Shown here: positions 26,456-34,350 of the stretch, piece after piece
How positions within the stretch are numbered: the stretch's first letter is position 1
Layout of the letters: the number at the start of each line of letters is the position of its first letter
Source: Chthonomonadales bacterium
GTDB taxonomy: Bacteria; Armatimonadota; Chthonomonadetes; Chthonomonadales; CAJBBX01
Direction: 5' to 3'
Assembly: GCA_027459625.1 (NCBI GenBank)
Contig: DAIDHP010000031.1
Location: 1-46,690 of the forward strand
DNA: 46,690 nucleotides
Notes under the pieces: model-generated
Seen by the model: only the letters and a program-made list of their open reading frames with translations
The model's database searches: none
What the model was told of the DNA's origin: nothing
Program-made: the position numbers and the translations under genes

Positions 26456-28852
26456 TCACAACATCCCGCTCTTCTTTCGCACAAACCACTCCACGCCCAA
26501 CGGAACGATGAAGAGGATAAGGAGGATGGGGGCGTCCCAGAGGTCTATCTCCGATTCGCTCTTAACGACAGGCGCTCGCAGGGTTAGGCTACTGATCCAT
26601 TTGTTAATCTCATCGGGATGCAGATACATCCCCCCACCCGCCGCCGCAATCTTTTTCAGCAACGCTTCGTTCATCTCCGGCTGCTGCCGCTCCAACGCGA
26701 TGCTCTGCACCAGATACTGACAGGTCGCTTTTGCCGATGGATTGGCGGGGGATGCGACGCTTAACTGGAATTTGCCGATCCGGTCCGCAAGGAAGTCTCC
26801 CGAGAACAGCCCGGGACTTGCGGGAGAGCTTGTCAGCACGATGGAGGAGGTAACGCCGGTATCGCTCTTGATGGTGACGGTGGCTGTGCGATCCTTCACC
26901 GGGCGATAAAACGCATCGAGCAACCTTGCATGAACGGAGACTCGATCCCCCAGCAGATACTCCGATCGATCCGTGTTCACTTGGGCGAAACGGTTCCCTC
27001 CCGGTGTCTCCTCCGGGGTCATGGCGCGTATCGCCTGCCCCCAGTAGCGATAAAAATAGCGGTCGCCAACTTTCCACCGCCAGTGCCAGCACCCGTCGGT
27101 GGTGGTGAGCAGGCATCGTCCCGCGCCGAAGTTCTGAACCGCAAGGAGAATTCTTTTGCCGTAGGCGTTGCTGCGTCTGGAGTTCACGGCCAGCACCGTC
27201 GCGCCCGGCTTCGCTTTAGTCACGCCGGCGCACCAGTACATTCCAGGCATAGTCCTCCATATTTGGGCGTTTTCGCCAGGGTTGTTGGACATGCGCAGCA
27301 TCGGGTCCGCCCATCCCTGCGAGGTCAGTTCCCACTGGAAAGGATCATTCGTAATCACCTGCTCCGGAGTTGAGGGCACCACCACTGGAAAGATCGCGTT
27401 GAGCGGAGTGTTGAGATACTCCCACGGCATATGCTGCTGGCCGCAGATGATAATGAGTGATCCCCCCTTATCCTCCACGAAATGACGGATATTCTCCAAC
27501 TGTAGATCGCTGAAATAGCTTCGCGGCACATCCCCGATGATCAGGATATCGTATTTGAAAAGGCTTTGCTCATCCGTTGGAAAACCGTCAATGGGCACAT
27601 CCCCCTCTCCCCCGGGTGCGGGATTGCCCACCGTGAGCAGACAACTGAACTCGATCTGCTTGTCACGCAGGACCGCGTTTTTCAGGTAGCGGTACTCCCA
27701 TCTCGGAGTCCCCTCAACGTAGAGAATTTTCAGCTTCTTTGAAGTGACTTTCTGGATGTAGCTGCGCTTGTTGCTCTGGGTGGTCACCTCTCCCGGCAAC
27801 ACCGGAGTGGATACGGTGTAGGTGAAAACCCCGTCCTGTTTCGGCACATAAGTGAAGGTGACAGTCTGTTTTTGCGAAGAGGCTCCGAGGCGCAGGGATT
27901 TCGTCGCCACCATCGAGCCGTTTCGTATCAGAGTGAGAGAGATGGTTTTGCCATCGTAGCCTCGCTGAGAGACGCCGACATACACCTGCACCTGCCCGTT
28001 CTTTCTCACCACCTGATCCGCAAGCACCTCCGTGATGGCGAGATTTTTCGTGGGTGTTGGATCACCAATTCCAAGGGCGCTGATCCTCACACCTTGCGTT
28101 CGTCCGCTCGAAGCCAGGTTTACGGGGTCATCCCCCAGATTATTCCCTCCGTCGGAGAGTATCAACGCACCAGCCACCGGTTGACCGGAAACGTCATCCA
28201 AGACCTTGCGCAAGGCGGTCCCTATCTGCGTGGAGTGACCTTGTATCGGATCCGGTATGTCCTGAAACTTCCACGATGCAAGTTTAGCGGGTTGAACCGG
28301 CAGAGGAACTGCGTGACTGTCGCTGCAGAATGTGTAAAGCCGCACATTGTATCGCTTGGACAACTCGGAAATGAGATTTGTGCGGGGATTGTTGATGATT
28401 TGGCTGACTATCTGCGCACGGGTCATTCCGTACGGATTCCCCCCGATCGCTCTCGTCTCCTGCGCCAATCTCGCGGCGGAAAGATGAGGGTCCTTGTAAC
28501 CCATGCTCAAGGAATTATCCGCGAGCAGAATCACGCTTGGCCGTATGGCGGCGCTATGCTGAAGTCTCAGCATCGGTTGGAGGAGCATCATAATCAAGGC
28601 GAATAACGCCACCAATCGCAAGAGAAGCAGCGGAATTTTCACCCATAACGAGGGGCGGCGTCCATCCTTGAGGTAAAAATACCCGAACCATATCGCAGAA
28701 AGGAGCATAAGGATCACGATGGTTTTCACCGGCCATCCCGCCGCGAAATACAACTCCATTCGGCTCAACTGCTTCGCCGATTCCTTGGATATGCCAAGCA
28801 GACTTCGTACCCAGTCCATCATCAATATCAGGTTGTACGCATTATTGAGCAT
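26456..28852 (-). CDS. VWA-domain membrane protein with amidotransferase-like domain (last gene of the MoxR/VWA locus)
   Basis: The 798-residue protein has two N-terminal membrane helices (VKTIVILMLLSAIWFGYFYL and LLLLRLVALFALIMMLLQP). A VWA domain follows with the metal-site motif DNSLSM in VILLADNSLSMGYKD. After a beta domain, residues about 375-560 (LKILYVEGTPRWEYRYLKNA, KYDILIIGDVP, EDKGGSLIIICG) resemble a class-I glutamine amidotransferase fold with no obvious catalytic Cys. A last membrane helix (LLILFIVPLGVEWFVRKKSG) ends the protein, so most of it should be extracytoplasmic. The start lies 24 bp after the BatA-like gene, with a close GAGGA. A role in MoxR-dependent assembly or quality control at the envelope is inferred. 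Confidence 0.88.
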   Translation of the reverse strand: MLNNAYNLILMMDWVRSLLGISKESAKQLSRMELYFAAGWPVKTIVILMLLSAIWFGYFYLKDGRRPSLWVKIPLLLLRLVALFALIMMLLQPMLRLQHSAAIRPSVILLADNSLSMGYKDPHLSAARLAQETRAIGGNPYGMTRAQIVSQIINNPRTNLISELSKRYNVRLYTFCSDSHAVPLPVQPAKLASWKFQDIPDPIQGHSTQIGTALRKVLDDVSGQPVAGALILSDGGNNLGDDPVNLASSGRTQGVRISALGIGDPTPTKNLAITEVLADQVVRKNGQVQVYVGVSQRGYDGKTISLTLIRNGSMVATKSLRLGASSQKQTVTFTYVPKQDGVFTYTVSTPVLPGEVTTQSNKRSYIQKVTSKKLKILYVEGTPRWEYRYLKNAVLRDKQIEFSCLLTVGNPAPGGEGDVPIDGFPTDEQSLFKYDILIIGDVPRSYFSDLQLENIRHFVEDKGGSLIIICGQQHMPWEYLNTPLNAIFPVVVPSTPEQVITNDPFQWELTSQGWADPMLRMSNNPGENAQIWRTMPGMYWCAGVTKAKPGATVLAVNSRRSNAYGKRILLAVQNFGAGRCLLTTTDGCWHWRWKVGDRYFYRYWGQAIRAMTPEETPGGNRFAQVNTDRSEYLLGDRVSVHARLLDAFYRPVKDRTATVTIKSDTGVTSSIVLTSSPASPGLFSGDFLADRIGKFQLSVASPANPSAKATCQYLVQSIALERQQPEMNEALLKKIAAAGGGMYLHPDEINKWISSLTLRAPVVKSESEIDLWDAPILLILFIVPLGVEWFVRKKSGML

Positions 28853-28876
28853 GGTTCCTCGTCATCGCTGTGTATT

Positions 28877-31027
28877 CTACCTGCGCCCAAAGCGTTGCGC
28901 CAGAAACGCCTCAAGGAAAAGCAACGGCAACGCAATAAACAACATCATTCGCCACAGTTCGGTACCTCTTCTATTGCGCCTGACCACCGTCATAATATCC
29001 TCGGATGAATGCGCGAATTGTGTCTGACTGGAACCCAATTCCGCCGCAACTTGCGAGTTTTTCAATCCCCTTAAATCCGATTCATCCGAGGGAAGATTCA
29101 ATGCGAATGCGTCGGAGATCGGCTTCCCGGCGACGCCGAAAGTGTAAATTCCAGCGTAACCGGTATGCGTGTAGGTGGCTATCGTCCCATCCGCTCCAAG
29201 CACGGAATTGATCAACTCCACATTCCCCTCAGGGTTCATCACCCGAATGGGTTTCCCCGCATCCTGAACGTCAAATCGAGAGAGTAACGTCGACCCAAGC
29301 GGAAGATTGCGCTGCGAAGTCGGTCCAGCGGCGAGATAAGCCACAAGCTGCTGGATGATCGGGAGATACGCGGGCTTGAATGGAAGCGTTCCTCCGCTAA
29401 TCCCGGCGGGAAACGCGGAAAGAAGTATCTTTCCCTGCCCGTATCGCCTCTCAACCAGGGCGGGTTCTCCGTTGCTGAAAAGACAGTCGACATTGACCGA
29501 ATTTCCGGCGCTCGGCTTTAGACCGAACACCTGAGTGAACTGTGGCGTGGTTAAATCGATATCCTGATTGTTACGGAAGGAGTTCAGGGCGGGCTGGTTG
29601 ATTGAAGCCGCATTCAAAGTCAGGGCGTTCGATTCGCTGTAAACATGGCGTGAGCCAAGAAGAGCGGGGAGCAAATTGTTGGCGCCGCCCAACTCACTAT
29701 TGACTTGACCGGGATTGGTGTGCGGTCCAGGGAAAAGAAACACTCCCCCCCCATTCGAAACGAAATCCTGTAACGCCAGCCGATCCTGCGTCGTGAAACC
29801 GGTCATCCCTGTCACCACCACCGCATCATAATTGCGCAGGTTCAGTCCCGCCAGCTTGGAGCCAGGGTGCACCGTCACCAAAATGGATGTCGCTGTTCCC
29901 GAAGAGGCTCCCGTCGGGGATAACGCGGTCACAAGGTAAAACGCCTCGTCATGTGCGGGATCCTGAGTCGGAACCGGGTCCGCCACCAAAACTTTCAGTT
30001 TATTCCTCACTTTCGCGGAAAACCAGGCGATGTTATCCTTTGCAAGATGATCCACGCTTTCCAAGCGAACGGAGCCAGTGTGAACGCCTGGCTTGGCGAA
30101 AAGATACATGAAGGTCGCCTGGGTCTTGCCCCAGGCTGGAACATCCACCCTCGTGGATCCCGCCGCATGACCGTCCACGTAAAGGTCCACAAGCATTCCA
30201 TTTCGAGCCGTCGGTGTGTAATTATGGATCATGGCTTCAATTCGAACGGGAGCCTGCGGGGTGATGAGTTCTCGGCTAAATACGGGCGTTCCAACGGAGA
30301 GGTTTTCACGGTCGGGCGAAGCCGTATCGATCCATGTAACTCTCGCATCTCCCGCGAGCTCTTTCCATGCGTCCTGAAGGCGGGAATTCCCCTCTTCCGG
30401 ATAACCGACCTTTTGATTATCCGTGATCCAATAGACTTCCCTTACGGGTGTTTTCACCGGCTTCAGCAATTTGGCGCAGAAAAGGGCTCCAGCCGCATAA
30501 TCGGTGCCGTAATCGCTAAGCGTGGCTTTTTGCAGTTCCTGTCGCGCCTTGCCAAGCGAGTAGGTTGGCTCTTGAATGAGCGCTACGGGGTGATTGGACA
30601 AGAGCACGATCTGCACGGAATCCCCTTGCTTGAGTGCCCTTCCAAGGATATCCTCCGCCACTTTCTTGCCCTTGTCAAAGTCGCTTAGATTCCCGTTCTT
30701 GTAACCCATGCTAAAAGAATTATCCAGGACGATCATCGCGTGAACCCTCGCGTCCTCCGACACAATGGGCAGCCCCATTGTCTGCAACAGGGGTCGAGCG
30801 AAAGCCAAAACCACCAGGCATACGATCAGAATTCTCACTATCAGCAGGATCAACTGCTCGATACGCAGCCTCCGCCGATTCTTCCTGCGCGATTGGAGGA
30901 GAAACTCCCACGCCGCCCACGGGATGACCCGAATGCGTTTACGACGCATTAAATGTATAAGGATCGGAATGGCGATCAGGCTTAATGCGCCGAGAAAAGC
31001 TGGATTTAAAAAGGATAGAGCGGACAT
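28877..31027 (-). CDS. BatA-like VWA membrane protein
   Basis: The protein proper starts MSALSFLNPAFLGALSLIAI, the characteristic BatA N-terminus with the following RRKRIRVIPWAAWEFLLQS. A longer frame to 31177 overlaps the DUF58 gene and has no family match in its first 50 residues, so 31027 is preferred. A second membrane segment (LILLIVRILIVCLVVLAFAR) precedes a VWA domain with MIVLDNSFSMGYK (DxSxS). An amidotransferase-like segment follows (NYDAVVVTGMTGFTTQDRL, SNGGGVFLFPGP). A C-terminal helix (MMLFIALPLLFLEAFLAQRF) ends it. It is about 717 residues, far longer than Bacteroides BatA. It lies 53 bp after DUF58 and 24 bp before the second VWA gene. Confidence 0.9.
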   Translation of the reverse strand: MSALSFLNPAFLGALSLIAIPILIHLMRRKRIRVIPWAAWEFLLQSRRKNRRRLRIEQLILLIVRILIVCLVVLAFARPLLQTMGLPIVSEDARVHAMIVLDNSFSMGYKNGNLSDFDKGKKVAEDILGRALKQGDSVQIVLLSNHPVALIQEPTYSLGKARQELQKATLSDYGTDYAAGALFCAKLLKPVKTPVREVYWITDNQKVGYPEEGNSRLQDAWKELAGDARVTWIDTASPDRENLSVGTPVFSRELITPQAPVRIEAMIHNYTPTARNGMLVDLYVDGHAAGSTRVDVPAWGKTQATFMYLFAKPGVHTGSVRLESVDHLAKDNIAWFSAKVRNKLKVLVADPVPTQDPAHDEAFYLVTALSPTGASSGTATSILVTVHPGSKLAGLNLRNYDAVVVTGMTGFTTQDRLALQDFVSNGGGVFLFPGPHTNPGQVNSELGGANNLLPALLGSRHVYSESNALTLNAASINQPALNSFRNNQDIDLTTPQFTQVFGLKPSAGNSVNVDCLFSNGEPALVERRYGQGKILLSAFPAGISGGTLPFKPAYLPIIQQLVAYLAAGPTSQRNLPLGSTLLSRFDVQDAGKPIRVMNPEGNVELINSVLGADGTIATYTHTGYAGIYTFGVAGKPISDAFALNLPSDESDLRGLKNSQVAAELGSSQTQFAHSSEDIMTVVRRNRRGTELWRMMLFIALPLLFLEAFLAQRFGRR

Positions 31028-31080
31028 ATGCAGTCGTTTCCTACCGCGACTCCCCAACCCATGGGTTGTGACGGAATCCT

Positions 31081-31986
31081 TTAATAATTCATTCGTTGAT
31101 GTAAGTATCGCGCCAATGCGTCGTCGACGGGCATATCCGTGGGCATCTGGACGTAATCCATGTTCATGTCTCTGCACCCACGCATCAATTTCCGCACGAA
31201 GGCGTTGAACGCCTCCATGTAGGTTTTTCGCAAGGCGTTCGGCTCCGCTGGAAGTTGCCCCTCCTCCTCCATTCCCTCGAAAATGCAGGACTCCTTGAAC
31301 GGGAAAGTCAGTTCATAACGATCGAGAAGATGGAAGACAATCACCTCGTGCTTGCGATGTCGGAAATGCTGTAACCCTTTGATGATCTCATCGGGGTCGT
31401 CGAAGAAATCGCTAAAAATCATCACCAGCCCCCGACGCTTGATACGCTCGGCAAGGTCGTGCATCGTTCCGCTGACGTTAGTGCGGGGAGCGGTCTGTGC
31501 GGACTCCAAAAGGCGCAGCATCTCCCTCATTTGGGACGCCAATCCGGAGGGAGGGAGAAAGACTTGGATGCCATCGTTGAACAGAGAGAGCCCCACTGCG
31601 TCTCTCTGCTGAAGAAGCAGCGACCCTAAGGCGGACGCGAGGATGCCGGCGTAATCCAATTTGGAAAGCGGACCGGATTTGTAATTCATGGAGTTGCTGG
31701 AGTCCACAAGCAGATATGCTTTGAGGTTCGTCTCCTCCTCGTACTGCTTGATGTAATACCTATCCGACCGACCATACACTTTCCAGTCGATATGCCGTAT
31801 CTCATCCCCCTGTGTATAATCCCGATGTTGCGCAAACTCCACGCTGTAGCCGCGATGAGGGCTTTTATGCATTCCTGAAATAACCCCCTCCACCACCAAC
31901 CGTGCGCGCAATTCCAGCTTGGCGATGCGTGCGAGGGTTTGAGGGTCTGCGGCGCGACTATATTCCGTCTCCGTTTTACTTGGCAT
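31081..31986 (-). CDS. DUF58 protein, MoxR partner
   Basis: The 301-residue cytoplasmic protein carries the DUF58 signature YTQGDEIRHIDWKVYGRSD (57-75). It also has a VWA-like core with YLLVDSSNSMNYK (D95, S97 and S99 form DxSxS) and LVMIFSDFFDDPDEIIKGL. DUF58 proteins are almost always encoded next to MoxR ATPases and are thought to recruit them to targets. It starts 43 bp after the moxR gene. Confidence 0.95.
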   Translation of the reverse strand: MPSKTETEYSRAADPQTLARIAKLELRARLVVEGVISGMHKSPHRGYSVEFAQHRDYTQGDEIRHIDWKVYGRSDRYYIKQYEEETNLKAYLLVDSSNSMNYKSGPLSKLDYAGILASALGSLLLQQRDAVGLSLFNDGIQVFLPPSGLASQMREMLRLLESAQTAPRTNVSGTMHDLAERIKRRGLVMIFSDFFDDPDEIIKGLQHFRHRKHEVIVFHLLDRYELTFPFKESCIFEGMEEEGQLPAEPNALRKTYMEAFNAFVRKLMRGCRDMNMDYVQMPTDMPVDDALARYLHQRMNY

Positions 31987-32029
31987 TTAGTTTCACTTCC
32001 GCTATGTGAGATTGAACCGTAATGGCCGC

Positions 32030-33070
32030 CTATTGTCTGGAAGGTTCGGTTGGGCGTGGAATATGCTCCAACAGCCGCTTCACGATCTTGTCCGCGTCAA
32101 CCCCTTCCGCCTCGGCGCTGAAGTTTGTGATAATGCGATGGCGCAACACCGGTGCCGCCACCTGCATCACATCCTCGGTGGTCGCGTAATTCCTGCCGAA
32201 GAGCGCGGCGCGCGCCTTCGCTCCCAGAATAAGATATTGCGACGCCCTCGGCCCCGCACCCCAATTGACGTAATCCTTGATGAAATCCGGTGCCTCGGGA
32301 GAATTGGGACGGGTGGCTCTGCTGATATCCATCGCGTATCGAAAGACGTGATCGCCCACGGGAATTCGCCGCACAGTGTCCTGCAACCTTAGGATATCCT
32401 CGGCGTTAAGGGTTTTCGATAACTCCACGTTTTGGATGGAGGTGGTGGACTGCATGATCCGCATTTCCTCATCCGCCGAGGGATAATCCACGGAAATCAT
32501 AAACATAAAGCGATCCAATTGAGCCTCGGGCAGCGGATATGTGCCCTCCTGCTCAATAGGATTTTGCGTTGCAAGCACGAAGAAAGGTTCGGGCAGAGGG
32601 TAGGAATGCCCCGCCGCAGTGACATGGTGCTCCTGCATCGCCTCCAGCAACGCGGCTTGAGTCTTCGGCGGAGTGCGGTTGATCTCATCCGCGAGAATCA
32701 TGTTGGCGAAGACCGGACCATGCATGAAGACGAAACTTCGATCACGGCTAACCTTATCCTCCTGAATAATCTCCGTTCCGGTGATATCCGCCGGCATGAG
32801 GTCCGGAGTGAACTGTATCCGTTTAAAGCTGAGGGAAAGAGTTTTTGACAAAGTGCTTACGAGGAGGGTCTTCGCCAATCCCGGCACTCCCACCAGTATG
32901 CAATGACCTCGTGAAAAGATGGCGATCAATAGCTCCTCTATCACTTGATTTTGACCGATCACCATACGTGAAATCTCCTTGCGCATGGTGTCATAGCCAT
33001 CCTTCAGATTTTTCAATGCATTGATGTCATCCTGGTCGGATTCAACGGCTTTCGTGCTTGGCGTGGTCAT
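32030..33070 (-). CDS. MoxR-family AAA+ ATPase
   Basis: The 346-residue ATPase has Walker A GVPGLAKT (61-68), Walker B MILADEINRTPPKTQAALLE (DEIN 128-131), sensor 1 in FFVLATQNPIEQEGTYPLPE and the C-terminal lid segment NWGAGPRASQYLILGAKARA. MoxR ATPases remodel partner proteins, often VWA-containing ones, acting as chaperones for metal insertion or complex assembly. The neighbours here are a DUF58 and two VWA membrane proteins. A 183-bp gap with two hairpins separates it from the upstream gene; GGAGAGAA lies just before the ATG. Confidence 0.96.
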   Translation of the reverse strand: MTTPSTKAVESDQDDINALKNLKDGYDTMRKEISRMVIGQNQVIEELLIAIFSRGHCILVGVPGLAKTLLVSTLSKTLSLSFKRIQFTPDLMPADITGTEIIQEDKVSRDRSFVFMHGPVFANMILADEINRTPPKTQAALLEAMQEHHVTAAGHSYPLPEPFFVLATQNPIEQEGTYPLPEAQLDRFMFMISVDYPSADEEMRIMQSTTSIQNVELSKTLNAEDILRLQDTVRRIPVGDHVFRYAMDISRATRPNSPEAPDFIKDYVNWGAGPRASQYLILGAKARAALFGRNYATTEDVMQVAAPVLRHRIITNFSAEAEGVDADKIVKRLLEHIPRPTEPSRQ

Positions 33071-33195
33071 AATTTCTCTCCTTTATGGCGACTGTAAAAT
33101 CCGATATGGTTTGGCTGGCGCCAAAATCCCTCATCAAGGCGAAAACCGCACGATTTCCGCACAGCGAAACGCCTTAAAAGCAAATCTCGTGATCC

Positions 33196-33253
33196 AACGA
33201 TCCGCGATCGTTGTGTTAGTATGGAAAAGCCGGAACCACCTTTCCATACTAAC
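33196..33253. promoter_or_regulatory. Two strong hairpins inside the MoxR/VWA locus
   Basis: GTTAGTATGGAAA (33215-33227) pairs perfectly with TTTCCATACTAAC (33241-33253), 13 bp around a 13-base loop. It begins on the base after the stop codon of the repeat-protein gene. A second hairpin, AACGATC/GATCGTT (33196-33212), has a 3-base loop. No T-run follows on the minus strand, so an RNA processing or stability site, or an attenuator, is more likely than a full terminator. Confidence 0.75.
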
Positions 33254-34294
33254 CTATTTCTGGTAGATGGGCAGAAAACCTGCGGGAACCTGCAGCACCA
33301 ACACCGCCATGGCGGTGGCGTACTCCTTACCGGGGTCATCCGTCCAATACCCGCCAGGCTGCTGGGTTGCGACAAGACGATCCCGAGTATCCGTAAACCA
33401 GTTCTTCCAATCCTCCCCGCCAACCTGATACATCGCCTGCGTGCCGTAGTACATTCCATACATATAGTGCTGCCTCCACTCCCACATGTCCTTCTTGTAA
33501 GGGTGAGCTAAAAGGTAACGCAAGCCGTTTTGCGCCTGCCTGCAGTTCCCTTGTCCCGCCAGATAGAGGCAGGTGAGAGCGGCCGCGGTTCTCGCGGGTC
33601 CGGACCCCTTCTGAGTGATCATATAGCTGAAACCACCGTCGGGGTTGTTCTGGCAATTCTTAACATATTGCAGCCCCTTTTTGACCGTCTCCGCTGGAAC
33701 TTTGATACCAGCGTTATAGGCTGCGCGCAAAGCGATGAACTGAACAGCGGATACGGAGATGTCGGCATCGGCAACTTGTGGTTGGTATCGCCATCCCCCT
33801 TCGGCGTTCTGAGTCGAGGCGATCAATTGCACCGCACTCTCCAACTTGGATCGCAAATCAGGCCGAGGAGTCATCCCGTAAAGTTCGGAAAGACAAAGTG
33901 TTGCGAAACCCTGACCGTACATCGGCGGGCCAGTATTACCGCCATGGTAGATTAAACCATTTCTTTGCACGGTGTCCGCGAGCCAATCCACCGCACGGTT
34001 CAACTGAATGCCATACTTTCCCTCGCCCGGTTGATAACCGGCAGCGAGAAACGCCATTGTGCACAACGCCGTCACCGCGGCATCCTCGTTATAGGGTCCG
34101 GATAACCAATGGCCATCAGGCTGCTGCTTTGAGGCGAGATACTCCAAACCTTTTTTCACCGCAGCCTCGGATTGCGGAGTGCCTAAATACTCCTTTGCCT
34201 CCACATCAAACGGATTGGATTTGCTTTGCGCCATGCTTAAAATAGGCGTAATGCCAAACAGGAATAAAGCGGAAACGAGATAAAACTTTTTCAT
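33254..34294 (-). CDS. Exported prenyltransferase/squalene-cyclase-fold repeat protein
   Basis: The 346-residue protein has a signal peptide (FYLVSALFLFGITPILSMAQ). It then has about five alpha/alpha-toroid repeats with QW-like ends: KQQPDGHWLSG, QNAEGGWRYQ, QNNPDGGFSY and QQPGGYWTDD. The catalytic DxDD motif of class II cyclases is not visible, and export argues against a terpene cyclase role. It may be a binding or scaffold toroid, as in alpha-2-macroglobulin-type or pectate-lyase-like folds. It lies 56 bp after the DUF4175-like gene and 183 bp before moxR, in the same direction. I infer that it works with the membrane proteins of this locus. Confidence 0.85.
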   Translation of the reverse strand: MKKFYLVSALFLFGITPILSMAQSKSNPFDVEAKEYLGTPQSEAAVKKGLEYLASKQQPDGHWLSGPYNEDAAVTALCTMAFLAAGYQPGEGKYGIQLNRAVDWLADTVQRNGLIYHGGNTGPPMYGQGFATLCLSELYGMTPRPDLRSKLESAVQLIASTQNAEGGWRYQPQVADADISVSAVQFIALRAAYNAGIKVPAETVKKGLQYVKNCQNNPDGGFSYMITQKGSGPARTAAALTCLYLAGQGNCRQAQNGLRYLLAHPYKKDMWEWRQHYMYGMYYGTQAMYQVGGEDWKNWFTDTRDRLVATQQPGGYWTDDPGKEYATAMAVLVLQVPAGFLPIYQK

Positions 34295-34350
34295 AAGATA
34301 GAAAATCCTATTGCCTTGATAAATATAAGACGCCGTGTATTCGCCGAAGT

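Noticed and set aside
27872-30688. Two long antisense ORFs of about 245 codons inside the VWA genes
   Set aside because: The minus-strand frames encode clear VWA membrane proteins; the antisense frames show only codon-bias shadow composition.
31028-31177. 50-residue N-terminal extension of the BatA-like protein
   Set aside because: It overlaps the end of the DUF58 gene, lacks family similarity, and the standard BatA N-terminus begins at 31027.
33254-34294. Functional terpene or squalene cyclase
   Set aside because: The protein is exported and lacks the class II cyclase DxDD motif; only the toroid repeats are shared.
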